Source: Corynebacterium aurimucosum (GTDB taxonomy: Bacteria; Actinomycetota; Actinomycetes; Mycobacteriales; Mycobacteriaceae). Taken from it: a DNA stretch of 64,000 nt. The position numbers and the translations under genes were made by a program. Positions 36,331-45,652 of this stretch are shown piece after piece (within the stretch, counting starts at the first letter, position 1; each line of letters starts with the position of its first letter). Below the pieces are notes generated by a model that made no database searches, was not told the DNA's origin, and worked only from the letters and a program-made list of their open reading frames with translations. The stretch covers positions 2,046,001 to 2,110,000 of the forward strand of contig NZ_CP047048.1 of assembly GCF_030408555.1 (NCBI RefSeq). The letters run 5' to 3'.

Positions 36331-37085
36331 AGCCCGGCTATATTCTGGTGGGCCTGACTGTCCTATTCGCCCTGGTCTCTCTGGTGTGGACGCCCTATGA
36401 CCCGAACCTCATCTCCCCCGACCGCCTGGCCGGCCCCAGCCTGGAGCACCTCATGGGCACCGACCGCTTCGGGCGCGATACCTTCTCCCGCATCCTCGCC
36501 GGTGCCCAGATCACCGTGCTGGTGGGAGTGGTAGCGGTGGCCATCGCTGCGCTCATCGGGGTGCCACTCGGCATCATCGCCGGGATGCGCGGTGGTGGCT
36601 TCATCATGGCGGCCACCGACCTGCTACTCGCCTTCCCGGCGCTGCTGCTGGCCATCGTCGCCGGCGCGGTGTGGGGCTCGTCGACGCTCACGGCGACCAT
36701 CGCCATCGGCATCGCCGGCATCCCTTCCTTCATCCGGGTCACGCGCTCCGGCACGCTGCAGATTATGACGCAGGACTATATCGCGGCCGCCCGCATCTCA
36801 CGCGTGCCGCCGGCGCTCATCGCGTGGCGCCACGTCCTACCCAACCTCGGCGGCATCGTGGCTATCCAGGCCTCCGTCTACTTTGCGCTGGCCGTCCTCG
36901 CCGAGGCTGGCCTGTCCTACCTCGGCCTGGGCACCGCCCCGCCGACCGCCTCGTGGGGACGCATGCTGCACGACGCCCAGCCCCTCCTGGCCACCCACCC
37001 CCTCCAGGCGCTGTGGCCAGGGCTGGCCATCGCCGGCACCGTCCTCGGATTCAACCTGCTAGGAAGCCATGCTGACCGTCACTGA
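36327..37085 (+). CDS. ABC importer permease, DppC/OppC type
   Basis: This second permease has 252 residues. It begins with the DppC-type GTDRFGRDTFSRILAGAQ periplasmic motif and has five to six helices, with an EAA loop DYIAAARISRVPPALIAWRH at about 150-175. The C terminus is short (ends ADRH) and overlaps the ATPase start by 17 bp. It pairs with the preceding permease. Confidence 0.93.
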   Translation: MKPGYILVGLTVLFALVSLVWTPYDPNLISPDRLAGPSLEHLMGTDRFGRDTFSRILAGAQITVLVGVVAVAIAALIGVPLGIIAGMRGGGFIMAATDLLLAFPALLLAIVAGAVWGSSTLTATIAIGIAGIPSFIRVTRSGTLQIMTQDYIAAARISRVPPALIAWRHVLPNLGGIVAIQASVYFALAVLAEAGLSYLGLGTAPPTASWGRMLHDAQPLLATHPLQALWPGLAIAGTVLGFNLLGSHADRH

Positions 37086-38289
37086 TCTGCGCGTGGGCCC
37101 TGTCGGCCCCATCTCCTTATCCATTGCACCCGGCGAACGCGTCGGCCTCATCGGCGATTCCGGCAGCGGCAAGTCCCTCACCGCCCTAGCCATCATGGGG
37201 CTGTTGCCCGACCACCTGCAGGCCACCGGATCCATCCGCTTCAACGGCCAGGAGCTGCTGAGCATGCGCGACCGTGACCTGCGCAAGCTGCCGCTGGCCA
37301 TGGTCTTCCAAGAACCCATGACCGCGCTCGACCCGTTGATGAAGGTCCCCGGCTTCAACCGCTTCCCGCACCAGCTCTCCGGCGGGCAACGCCAGCGCGC
37401 GCTCATTGAGATGGCCATGGCCCGCCATCCCAAGCTCCTCATCTGCGATGAGCCAACCACCGCCCTGGATCCCTTCACCCAGGAGGAAATCCTCTCCACC
37501 ATCGTGGATGCCGCGGACAGCGAAGACACAGCGCTGCTGTTTATTAGTCATGACCGGGACGTCGTCAAGCGCGTGTGCGACCGCGTCGTGCGCATCGGTG
37601 AGCTCACCGCTCCCGACCTCACCCCGCCGCCCATGCCCACCCTGGGCGAGCCCGTCATCGAGCTCAAGAACGTGACCAAGACCTACCGCGGGGTGACCGC
37701 GCTGGACGACGTCTCCCTCGCCGTCCGCGAGGGCGAGCGCCTCGGCATCGTCGGCGGTTCCGGCTCCGGCAAATCCACGCTGCTCAAGCTGCTCACGGGG
37801 CTAGCGGAGCCGACCTCGGGGACGGTGGCGGTGAAGAAGCGTGTGCACATGGTCTTCCAAGACCCTAAGGGCTCGCTCAACCCGCGCATGCCTATCTGGA
37901 AGATCGTGGCCGAGGGCGGCGGGACGCGCGAAGAAGCCGAGGCGGTGCTGCGGGAGGTCGGCATCGAGGGCTTCGAGCGCTATCCCCGGGACTTCTCCGG
38001 CGGGCAGCGCCAACGCATTTCGCTGGCGCGCGCCGTGGTGGGCAAGCCGGAGATTCTGCTGGCGGACGAGGCCGTCTCGGCGCTGGACGCCACTTCGCGG
38101 GCCCAGGTCCTCGAGTTGCTACAGCACGTGACGAAGGACATGACGCTGGTCTTCGTCTCCCACGACATCGACGTCGTGCGCCACTTATGCCCCACGGTGG
38201 CGGTCCTGCAGGACGGCCGGCTCGTGGATCGCGGCGAAACGAGTAAGGTGTTCTCCCGATATGGAACACCCACTGCCGCAACGTCCTAA
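37069..38289 (+). CDS. ABC importer ATPase, two fused nucleotide-binding domains
   Basis: This DppD-DppF-type fusion of only 406 residues has two complete ATPase domains. The first has GLIGDSGSGKS, VFQEPMTALDP, LSGGQRQRALIEMAMA and LLICDEPTTALD; the second begins at about residue 195 with GIVGGSGSGKST, VFQDPKGSLNP, FSGGQRQRISLARAVVG and ILLADEAVSALD. The usual C-terminal oligopeptide-transporter regions of each domain are trimmed, which makes it shorter than two separate subunits (about 650 in total). It overlaps the next gene by 29 bp. Confidence 0.93.
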   Translation: MLTVTDLRVGPVGPISLSIAPGERVGLIGDSGSGKSLTALAIMGLLPDHLQATGSIRFNGQELLSMRDRDLRKLPLAMVFQEPMTALDPLMKVPGFNRFPHQLSGGQRQRALIEMAMARHPKLLICDEPTTALDPFTQEEILSTIVDAADSEDTALLFISHDRDVVKRVCDRVVRIGELTAPDLTPPPMPTLGEPVIELKNVTKTYRGVTALDDVSLAVREGERLGIVGGSGSGKSTLLKLLTGLAEPTSGTVAVKKRVHMVFQDPKGSLNPRMPIWKIVAEGGGTREEAEAVLREVGIEGFERYPRDFSGGQRQRISLARAVVGKPEILLADEAVSALDATSRAQVLELLQHVTKDMTLVFVSHDIDVVRHLCPTVAVLQDGRLVDRGETSKVFSRYGTPTAATS

Positions 38290-39898
38290 TGCACTTCAGC
38301 TCTTTACCGCCTTTAACACCTCCGCGCGCCGCTGGCCCGGTGCCCTGCGCGCGGCGTTGGCGATCATTATCCCCGGCGGGATCGCTGTAGCGACGGGCCA
38401 CCCGGATGCGGTACTGCTCATTTCGGCGGGCGCGTTCTCCGTCATTTATGGCGAGGGGCACCCCTACCGCACGCGACGCCGCGTGATCCTCACCGCTGGC
38501 GGACTGCTCACGCTGGCGGCCACGGCCGGTTCCCTCGTCGGCGTGCATGGGCTGGCGCTGTCCGCGGTGTTTACGGTGGCTCTAGCAACCATCGGCGCGT
38601 TCGTGCAGAATGCGCTGCGGCTGCCGCCGCCGGGTTCCTTCTTCATCGTGATGGTGGCCGGTGGTTCCACGATGCTGCGTGGGGTCTCGCCGTGGGAGGT
38701 GGCCGCGTGGAGCCTGGCCGGCGTGTTGGCCAGCTACGTGCTGGGCATGCTGCCGCGTTTCCGGGATCCGCACGGTCCGGAGACCCGCGCGGTGGCCGCG
38801 CTGGAGAAGGCCGCCGATGCCTTCGTGAACTCCGATAGCGATTTCCTGGCTCGCCACCACCAGGCGCAGTCCGCCATTTCCACGGCGTGGCAAACGCTTG
38901 CCGACGCCGGCGTCATCCGCGGCGGCCGCATCCGCCACCCCGCCCAGGCGGAGCTGGTGCACCGCGCGCTAGCCGCGCAGCAGCGCATCGTGGCTCACCA
39001 CAAGCAGGTCGGCGGCAACTCGGATGAGCTCTCTGATTCCCCCACCTACGTGGACCCGGACCGCACCAGCATCCCACACACCAAGCCGACGATGCGCTAC
39101 CGCTTCTACCGCGCCGCGGTGGGCAATTCCCACGGGGTGGTGACAGCGGAAAAGATCGCGCTTGGTGGCCTGGCCACCGCGTTCATTGGCATGGCGCTGG
39201 GGCTCAACCGGCCGGACTGGGGCGCGGTCTCGGTGCTCCTGCTCTTGCAGTGGGGGCCGGACCGGGTTCCGGGAACGATTCGCGGTGTGCAACGTATGCT
39301 GGGCTCCGTCTTAGGCGTGTGTGTCTTTGCGCTCATTGCCTCTTTCAGCCCGCACGGCTGGGGGTTGGTGCTCGCGTTGGCCTTCTGCCAGTTCTGCGCG
39401 GAGATTCTGGTGGTGAAGAACTACGCGCTATGCGTCATCTTCTCCACTCCCCTGGCACTGCTGATGGGCAATTCTTCGGAGCACATGGCCCACACCATCG
39501 GCTCGCGTATGGCGGAGATTGGGCTCTCCGTGGTCGTGGCGATGCTCTTCTTGTGGCTGTGGAAGCCGCGCGCCCAGCTGACCAACCACTACCGCCTGCA
39601 AACGCGCTGTTTCGAGGCGATGGCCGCCCTGCTCGGCGCACTACTCATCAAGACCCCCGAGGAAGCGCTGGCACAGCGGCGCGACCTGCACTACGAGTTG
39701 CTTTCGGAACGGCGCAGCATCCAGTCGCTGGCGACCAATCACTCCGATATCAGCGAGTTCTGGGAGCGCCACACCGCCTTGCAACCGGCCGGATACTTCC
39801 TCTTAGATTTCTGCGTGGTCAATCCGCTGTCGCAGCCCAGCCGCGCGGAGCTGGACACGCTCATCGCGAAAATCACCGCAGCGGAAATGCGGTCCTAA
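38261..39898 (+). CDS. FUSC-family inner-membrane transporter
   Basis: This 545-residue protein of the fusaric-acid-resistance (FUSC) type has an N-terminal set of about six helices (about 25-175), a cytoplasmic helical domain (about 175-295) and a second set of helices (about 300-430), then a soluble tail. Such proteins export aromatic acids or other small molecules. It starts inside the ATPase gene (29-bp overlap), so it is translated with the importer operon; whether it works with the importer is inference. Confidence 0.87.
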   Translation: MEHPLPQRPNALQLFTAFNTSARRWPGALRAALAIIIPGGIAVATGHPDAVLLISAGAFSVIYGEGHPYRTRRRVILTAGGLLTLAATAGSLVGVHGLALSAVFTVALATIGAFVQNALRLPPPGSFFIVMVAGGSTMLRGVSPWEVAAWSLAGVLASYVLGMLPRFRDPHGPETRAVAALEKAADAFVNSDSDFLARHHQAQSAISTAWQTLADAGVIRGGRIRHPAQAELVHRALAAQQRIVAHHKQVGGNSDELSDSPTYVDPDRTSIPHTKPTMRYRFYRAAVGNSHGVVTAEKIALGGLATAFIGMALGLNRPDWGAVSVLLLLQWGPDRVPGTIRGVQRMLGSVLGVCVFALIASFSPHGWGLVLALAFCQFCAEILVVKNYALCVIFSTPLALLMGNSSEHMAHTIGSRMAEIGLSVVVAMLFLWLWKPRAQLTNHYRLQTRCFEAMAALLGALLIKTPEEALAQRRDLHYELLSERRSIQSLATNHSDISEFWERHTALQPAGYFLLDFCVVNPLSQPSRAELDTLIAKITAAEMRS

Positions 39899-39908
39899 CC
39901 TCCTAGCA

Positions 39909-39929
39909 CGGGCAACCCCCGGTTGCCCG
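39909..39929 (+). terminator. Terminator hairpin after the importer operon
   Basis: CGGGCAACC-CCC-GGTTGCCCG forms a perfect 9-bp stem 10 bp after the FUSC stop codon, followed by AATTATTTC. It probably ends the six-gene operon and can also act on the minus strand. Confidence 0.75.
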
Positions 39930-39933
39930 CGAA

Positions 39934-40083
39934 TTATTTCACCGATAGCAACAGGTTCGGGTCGAGTACGTGTTCCTCCACGCGCTCGAAGCAAGCGAAG
40001 GCTTCCTCCAGCTCACGGACATTCTCATCAAAATTAGGCAGCGACATGACATTCCAATCGACGCAGAAATAAATGCCTTCATC
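39934..40083 (-). pseudogene. C-terminal remnant of an unknown small protein
   Basis: On the minus strand, 49 codons from 40083 to the TAA at 39934 encode a coding-like peptide (GIYFCVDWNVMSLPNFDEN then VRELEEAFACFERVEEHV). There is an in-frame stop (TAG, 40084-40086) immediately upstream and no start with a ribosome site except an internal ATG at 40047. It looks like the eroded 3' end of a former gene. The family is not recognised. Confidence 0.45.
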
Positions 40084-40180
40084 CTAGCTCACACCACTGT
40101 CATTGTGCGCACCTGCGATAATGGTGAGGGTGAACACTCGAAAATCTACAGGTCCACCCGTTGGCATCTATCCTCACGAC

Positions 40181-41986
40181 ATGCACCCCGGCTTGGTTCC
40201 GGGTATCGGTGTGGAGGATCAACGCAACGCTTTCGCCCTTGACAAGGTCCCTTTTTTCAGCACCGCTACTTTCATCGTAGCCTTCATCGTGTGGGGAATT
40301 AGCTCACCAGAATCCGTCTCGGCCGCATCCTCCACCGCCTTTTCCTGGGCCATCACCAACGCCGGCTGGCTGCTCAACATCACCATGATGATGGCCGTAG
40401 CCACCATGCTCTACATCGGTTGCTCCCGCCTAGGCCGCATCAAGCTCGGTACTGATGACGAAGAGCCCGAGTTCGGTTGGTTCAGCTGGGTTGCCATGAT
40501 GTTTGGCGCCGGCATCGGCGTCGGCATCTTCTTCTACGGCCCCTCGGAGCCGCTGTCGCACTACCTCACCCCGCCGCCCCACACAGTCGACGGCAACAGC
40601 GTCGAGGCCCTGCACCAGGCCATGGTCCAGGCGCACTACCACTGGGGAATCTCGCCCTGGGCGGCGTACGCCCTGGTCGGCGGAGCCATCGCCTATTCCT
40701 CCTACCGCCGCGGGCGCGTGCCTCTGGTGTCCTCCATTTTCAAGCCGCTGTTCGGCTCCCGCGATACCGACGGCCCGCTGGGCAAGCTTATCGACGTCCT
40801 CGCCCTCGTCGCCACGCTCTTCGGCACCGCCGCCACACTGGGTCTTTCCGCTATCCAGATCGGCCAAGGAGTATCCATCATCCGCGGCGCCGGCCCGCTG
40901 ACCAACTCCGTGCTCATCGTGATCATTGCGGTCCTTGGCTGCGGCTTCATCATCTCGGCGGTCTCGGGTGTCTCCCGCGGCGTGCGCTATCTCTCCAATT
41001 TCAACATCACGGTGACACTCGGCTTGGTCATCTTTGTCTTCTTCACCGGTCCGACCTTGCACATGCTCAACCTCGTGCCCTCCGGCATCGTGACCTACAT
41101 CGACCAGCTTTTGCCGATGATGGCCAAAGGCCTGTCCTGGGGAGATGAGACCATCGAGTTCCAGTCTTACTGGACCGCCTTCTACTGGGCATGGTGGATT
41201 GCCTGGACGCCGTTCGTCGGCATGTTCGTGGCCCGTATCTCCCGCGGCCGCACGCTACGCGAATTCACGGCAGTGACGGTCTTCGCTCCCTCCCTCATCC
41301 TCATTTTGGCCTTCACCATCTTCGGTGGCACAGCCATCACCTTTAAGCGCGAGAACCTGCCCAACTTTGATGGCTCCGCCTCCGGCGAACAGGTGCTCTT
41401 CGCCATGTTCGACAACCTGCCGCTGAGCAGCATCACACCCTTCATTTTGATCCTGGTGCTGGCGGTCTTCTTCATCACCTCCGCCGATTCCGCTTCGGTC
41501 ATCATGGGAACCATGTCCTCCAAGGGAAACCCTGCCCCCAACAAGTTCATCGTCATTTTCTGGGGCCTGTGCATGATGGGCATTGCCGTAGTCATGCTGC
41601 TGACCGGCGGCGAAGACGTACTCACCGGCCTGCAGAACCTGACCATCCTGTCTGCCCTGCCCTTCTGCATCGTGCTGCTCGTCATGATGGTGGCCTTCAT
41701 CAAGGACCTGCGCTCCGACCCGATGTTCATCCGCCGCGCCTACGCGCGTGCCGCGGTGGAAAACGCCGTCGTGCGCGGCATCGAGGAGCACGGCGATGAC
41801 TTCGAGCTCACCGTCGAGCATGCAGACGAAGGCCGCGGTGCCGGCTCCGACTTCGACTCCTCAGCGCACCGCTATACGGACTGGTACCAGCGCACCGATG
41901 AAAAGGGCGAGAATGTAGACTACGACTTCGGCACCGATACCTGGGCCGATGGCTACGAGCCAGACGCCGAGCAGAAGGAGAAATAA
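40181..41986 (+). CDS. BCCT-family compatible-solute transporter
   Basis: This betaine/carnitine/choline-type Na+ symporter has about 601 residues from the ATG at 40181; the frame is open to 40103. Twelve hydrophobic helices and the family signature around GAGIGVGIFFYGPSEPLSHY and WWIAWTPFVGMFVARISRGR are clear. The C-terminal tail of about 80 residues is acidic, unlike the basic osmosensing tail of BetP, so osmotic regulation may differ. It resembles the LcoP/EctP branch more than BetP. It is followed by a coupled 126-aa gene (TAAATG). Confidence 0.92.
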   Translation: MHPGLVPGIGVEDQRNAFALDKVPFFSTATFIVAFIVWGISSPESVSAASSTAFSWAITNAGWLLNITMMMAVATMLYIGCSRLGRIKLGTDDEEPEFGWFSWVAMMFGAGIGVGIFFYGPSEPLSHYLTPPPHTVDGNSVEALHQAMVQAHYHWGISPWAAYALVGGAIAYSSYRRGRVPLVSSIFKPLFGSRDTDGPLGKLIDVLALVATLFGTAATLGLSAIQIGQGVSIIRGAGPLTNSVLIVIIAVLGCGFIISAVSGVSRGVRYLSNFNITVTLGLVIFVFFTGPTLHMLNLVPSGIVTYIDQLLPMMAKGLSWGDETIEFQSYWTAFYWAWWIAWTPFVGMFVARISRGRTLREFTAVTVFAPSLILILAFTIFGGTAITFKRENLPNFDGSASGEQVLFAMFDNLPLSSITPFILILVLAVFFITSADSASVIMGTMSSKGNPAPNKFIVIFWGLCMMGIAVVMLLTGGEDVLTGLQNLTILSALPFCIVLLVMMVAFIKDLRSDPMFIRRAYARAAVENAVVRGIEEHGDDFELTVEHADEGRGAGSDFDSSAHRYTDWYQRTDEKGENVDYDFGTDTWADGYEPDAEQKEK

Positions 41987-42367
41987 ATGGGGTTGCCTGA
42001 AAACGTCGTCCTCGACGGCTACACCCTCATCGAGCAGCATGAAATCGACCACGAGTTTCTCATCAACGGCTCCCCGCTCACCGCGACAACTCCCGTTCTT
42101 TTCGCACTCAGCATCGGCGGCATGCTCCTCGTGGCCGCGAGCTTCTTTCTGCGCGGTACCCGCCGCTTTATCACCGGCCTCCTCGGCGCAGTGCTGACTC
42201 TCACGAAGCTGTGGTGGATGCCCATCGCGCTTGCCCGCCAGTTCGACGACGGCCAGGTCTTCGGCTATACGCTCAAGTACTACCCCCAATACTGGCCCGT
42301 AGCATCCATCATCGTGGTCGGCATCGCGTTAATCGGCCTGGTCTCCGCGTTTTTCTTCCGGCGCTAA
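41987..42367 (+). CDS. Small membrane protein coupled to the BCCT transporter (126 aa)
   Basis: The ATG directly follows the transporter stop (TAAATG). The protein has three hydrophobic segments (about 35-55, 63-82 and 103-122) with short loops and ends FFFRR. Small multi-pass partners next to BCCT genes occur in several corynebacteria, but the role is unknown. The 3' end overlaps the convergent LuxR remnant by 4 bp. Confidence 0.75.
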   Translation: MGLPENVVLDGYTLIEQHEIDHEFLINGSPLTATTPVLFALSIGGMLLVAASFFLRGTRRFITGLLGAVLTLTKLWWMPIALARQFDDGQVFGYTLKYYPQYWPVASIIVVGIALIGLVSAFFFRR

Positions 42368-42615
42368 CGCGACTCCAACACCGCGATCGCAATGTGCACC
42401 CGATTGGTACCGCCCAGTTTGTCCAAGATGTGCTTGATATGGGTCTTAACCGTGGTCACGGAGACGTAGAGCTGTCCGGCAATCTCCTGGTTGTCTAGAC
42501 CCTGGGCCACGAGTTGCGCCACGCTGTTCTTCCTGCGCCGCCGGCCGGGAATTGCGCACGGCGTGGTGTGGGACTTTGCCGTCTCCGGGCTCGCGGTGGA
42601 GCTCAATACAAACAT
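42364..42615 (-). pseudogene. LuxR-type response regulator remnant (C-terminal HTH)
   Basis: Only the C-terminal output domain is recognisable (VAQLVAQGLDNQEIAGQLY, VSVTTVKTHIKHILDKLGG, RVHIAIAVLESR). The receiver domain and the usual LTPREREV entry of the HTH are missing, replaced by an unrelated basic stretch (GRRRRKNS). The 83-codon frame starts at 42615. A two-component regulator was therefore truncated here by a deletion; the partner kinase is also absent. Confidence 0.75.
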
Positions 42616-42617
42616 GA

Positions 42618-43006
42618 CCCACCTTCTCGCGCGCGGGCCTAGAGTGGCTGGACAGTGCGGGTTACGCTCCCTTCAATGAGGAAGTTCGGATACCGCCGGC
42701 GCGATCTCAGCGGTGGTCATCCGATTGGTATCCAACCCGCTCTCCCACTCGCTGTTCACCGGTCTTAGCGCCTATGGCCGATCCCAGAAACAGCCTGTGC
42801 GCTGGCTCATTGCTGCCATCGCGGTGCACGTGACGAACAACCTCTTCCCGTCGCTAAGCACCGCGTTCGACGACGCCATCTGGCCCCTCCTCGCCGGCAT
42901 GGTCGTCGTGCTAGCCGTGTGGATAGCCACCATCTGGGGTGTTATTGCGCTGCGGAAGAAGGCGGCTGCGCATTCGCCCCTGTCCCCTGCACCGGCGCGC
43001 GCATAG
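42618..43006 (+). pseudogene. PrsW-like intramembrane protease remnant with internal deletion
   Basis: In one frame 42618-42690 reads AGLEWLDSAGYAPFNEEVR, including a Glu-Glu pair of the kind found in PrsW active sites. After a frame change, 42690-43006 reads AGAISAVVIRLVSNPLSHSL and FTGLSAYG, then two membrane helices, as in PrsW C termini. The middle of the gene is missing. The 3' end overlaps the convergent M20 hydrolase by about 65 bp. The family call is by motif only. Confidence 0.5.
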
Positions 43007-44309
43007 CCTTCGTGGCCGGGGAGGGATGAGCGTCCTCGGCGGCGAGGCGCTCAAAGGCCACCGCCGCCAGGGCTGCGGCTTGGTCTCCCAGGACCGAATC
43101 ATCGAAGCGCACCAGCGGTGAGTGGTTCCACTCGCGCATGTGCTCCGGGGTGTGCGGATCTCCCGTACCGAACCACATGAAGGTGCCCGGAACCTGGGAT
43201 AACACCGCGCCGAAGTCCTCCGAGGCCATCATCGGGGTGTCCATGGTCAGCACATTTTCCGCACCGAACATGCCTGCCCACAACGACGCCGCGAACTGAT
43301 CCTCGCGTTGTGAGGTCTTCGTCGCCGAATACAAAACCTCAAAGTCCACCTTTGCGGTACAACGATGCGAGGCCGCCACGGAGCTTGAGACCTCGATGAT
43401 CATTTGGCGGACGGCATCGATGTGTTCGTCGCGAAGCACGCGCACCGTCGCGCCCAGCTCCGCCTTGTCCGGGATGACGTTGACCGCGCCGTCGCCCGCG
43501 CGCAAGTTGGTCACCGTGATGACAATCGGCGAGTTCGCGTCGAAGCGCCGGGTCAGCGCCACCTGCAGCGCCACCTGGATCTCCGCCAAGGCCGCGACGG
43601 GATCGATAGCATCATGTGGGCGCGAGCCATGCCCACCTTTGCCGTAGACGGTAATCCCTAGGTTGGACGACGAGGCCATCATCGGGCCGGCGATGTGGTG
43701 GAAGGTGCCCCGATCCTGCGGGCCGACGTGCAAACCGTAGGCGGCGATGGGGCGGCGGCCAGCAGCGTCGAGCACGCCCTCATCAATCATCGGCTGCGCA
43801 CCACCCGGGCCTTCCTCGCCCGGCTGGAACATGAAGATGACATCGCCCAACAGCTCCTCGCGGTGGCGGCAGAGCATCTTGACCGCGCCGATCAGCCCGG
43901 CCGTGTGCAGGTCGTGGCCGCAGGCGTGCATGTTGTTATTCGTCGAAGCGAAAGGGCTGCCCGTCTGCTCGCGCACCGGAAGACCATCCATGTCCGCGCG
44001 CAGCAGCACCGAGACGGGACGCTCTCCGCGCTTGCCGCCGCGCAGCACCGCGACGACGGAGCTCAAGTCGCGCCCGAGCTGGATCTCCAGCGGTAGCCCT
44101 TTAAGAGCTTCGAGCACCTTCTCCTGCGTGCGCGGCAGGTGCAGCCCGACCTCCGGGTTCTGGTGCATATCGCGACGGAACTCCTGCAACTCCGGAAGCA
44201 GCTCCCAGCCTTCCTCCACGAACACTTGGCTGGCCAAACGCTCCCCCAGCTTGGCCGAAACCATCGGAAGCGGTGGCAGTTGCTGACGGTGGCGCGGTGC
44301 CATCTTCAT
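42942..44309 (-). CDS. M20-family amidohydrolase
   Basis: This metal-dependent amidohydrolase of about 455 residues belongs to the hippurate hydrolase/N-acyl amino acid deacylase group. Metal-binding features are RADMDGLPVRE, HACGHDLHTA (about 140), MFQPGEEGPGG (about 170, catalytic Glu) and MASEDFGAV near the C terminus. The ATG at 44309 has AAAGGA 7-8 bp upstream and is preferred to one at 44330. The last ~20 residues overlap the PrsW remnant, so the tail may be non-native. Divergent from the esterase gene. Confidence 0.9.
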   Translation of the reverse strand: MKMAPRHRQQLPPLPMVSAKLGERLASQVFVEEGWELLPELQEFRRDMHQNPEVGLHLPRTQEKVLEALKGLPLEIQLGRDLSSVVAVLRGGKRGERPVSVLLRADMDGLPVREQTGSPFASTNNNMHACGHDLHTAGLIGAVKMLCRHREELLGDVIFMFQPGEEGPGGAQPMIDEGVLDAAGRRPIAAYGLHVGPQDRGTFHHIAGPMMASSSNLGITVYGKGGHGSRPHDAIDPVAALAEIQVALQVALTRRFDANSPIVITVTNLRAGDGAVNVIPDKAELGATVRVLRDEHIDAVRQMIIEVSSSVAASHRCTAKVDFEVLYSATKTSQREDQFAASLWAGMFGAENVLTMDTPMMASEDFGAVLSQVPGTFMWFGTGDPHTPEHMREWNHSPLVRFDDSVLGDQAAALAAVAFERLAAEDAHPSPATKAMRAPVQGTGANAQPPSSAAQ

Positions 44310-44371
44310 GGTGTCATCCTTTCCGAGCATGTGCGCCGAGCATACCGGAAACTGTATTAAAGTAACGGTCT

Positions 44372-45454
44372 ATGAAGCTTCTCTCTGCGCTTTTGAGCAG
44401 CGCACTTCTCATGTCTTCTGCCCCTGCTTACCAGGAATCCAGCCGCCATGAGCAATCCTCTCGCTGGGGCGTGGACGCAACGTTCAGCATCCTCAACGCC
44501 ATGGGTTCCTCCTCGCACCTTCTCACCGATTTGTTCACATCGGAACAGGAGGGCTATCCGTACCCGGTGGATGCGTCGATAAGCACGGCGTCCGTTGTCT
44601 CCCGCACCCCGACCGATGAGCCTGGCCGGGAAAAGTGGCTCGTGGCCTCGCCGTCCATGGGACGTGAGATTCCCGTCGACGTCGTCCTCGGCAGCGGCGG
44701 CCCGGTGGTGTACTTCCTGGAAGGTGTCGACTCCCCGGAAACCTCCAACTGGATCACCAAGGGGCATGTGCAGCGCGTCTTCGGTGAGTCCGACGCCAGC
44801 ATCGTCATCCCCTCCCAAGGCGCTGGTTCCATGTGGACGGACTGGAATCAGGACGACCCCAAGCTGGGCCGCAACAAATGGAACACCTTCGTCACGCAGG
44901 AGCTTGCGCCGGTGGTTGAGGCGGAGCTGAACCACAACGGCAAGCGCGGGATCATCGGCTTGTCGATGGGCGCGTCCGGCGCGGTCATGATGGCCAACAA
45001 CCACCCGGGATTCTTCGATGCGGTGGCGGGGATTTCCGGTTGCTATTCCACGACGAGCACGGTGGGTCAAGGAACGGTTGACCTGACGGTGGGCAGCCTC
45101 GGTGGCAACCCACGGAACATGTGGGGCCCGCACGGCTCGCCGGACTGGCTGCGCAATGATGTCGCAGCGAACCCGGAGGGGCTGCGCGGTACGACGCTGT
45201 ATCTCTCCGCTGCCACTGGCGCGTGGACGGATGAGGAGATGGCGGCCTACCCCGACAAATCCCTCGACGATCGCATTGGCGGAACCTTGTTGGAGGCCGG
45301 CTCAAAGCGGTGCACGGAGGAGTTTTCCGCCGCGCTTGACGACGCCTCCCTCCCCCACACCACCGACTACCTCGACGCCGGGGTGCACGACTGGGTGATG
45401 TTTGGCAAGCAATTGCAGCCGGCGTGGGACGCGATTAAACCGGCGCTGTACTAG
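44372..45454 (+). CDS. Secreted mycolyltransferase-like esterase
   Basis: A signal peptide (MKLLSALLSSALLMSSAPAY) is followed by an esterase-D/antigen-85-type alpha/beta hydrolase. The nucleophile elbow GIIGLSMGASGAVM lies at about residue 195, the catalytic His in AGVHDWVMF near 345, and VVYFLEGVDSPETSNW carries the oxyanion side. In Corynebacteriales such proteins (Cmt/Ag85 group) move mycolic acids onto trehalose or arabinogalactan, but this short 360-residue form could be a plain esterase. No C-terminal LGFP repeats are present. Confidence 0.85.
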   Translation: MKLLSALLSSALLMSSAPAYQESSRHEQSSRWGVDATFSILNAMGSSSHLLTDLFTSEQEGYPYPVDASISTASVVSRTPTDEPGREKWLVASPSMGREIPVDVVLGSGGPVVYFLEGVDSPETSNWITKGHVQRVFGESDASIVIPSQGAGSMWTDWNQDDPKLGRNKWNTFVTQELAPVVEAELNHNGKRGIIGLSMGASGAVMMANNHPGFFDAVAGISGCYSTTSTVGQGTVDLTVGSLGGNPRNMWGPHGSPDWLRNDVAANPEGLRGTTLYLSAATGAWTDEEMAAYPDKSLDDRIGGTLLEAGSKRCTEEFSAALDDASLPHTTDYLDAGVHDWVMFGKQLQPAWDAIKPALY

Positions 45455-45652
45455 CGACGACCCCACCGCCCAAGCCTGTCGGCCCGAAAGGCTCTCCCCT
45501 TTCTGAGGCCTATCTCCCGTCCCCCCAGTCACCGTTCAGCCAGCCCTAGCCAACCCTCTCTCCGCCCTTGGTCGGTGTTTCATCCCGTCTGTGAGCAGGT
45601 TATTTGCTCTTCCGGTTGCGGGGTGGCTAGACCTGTTTTAGTCTCTGTGCCC

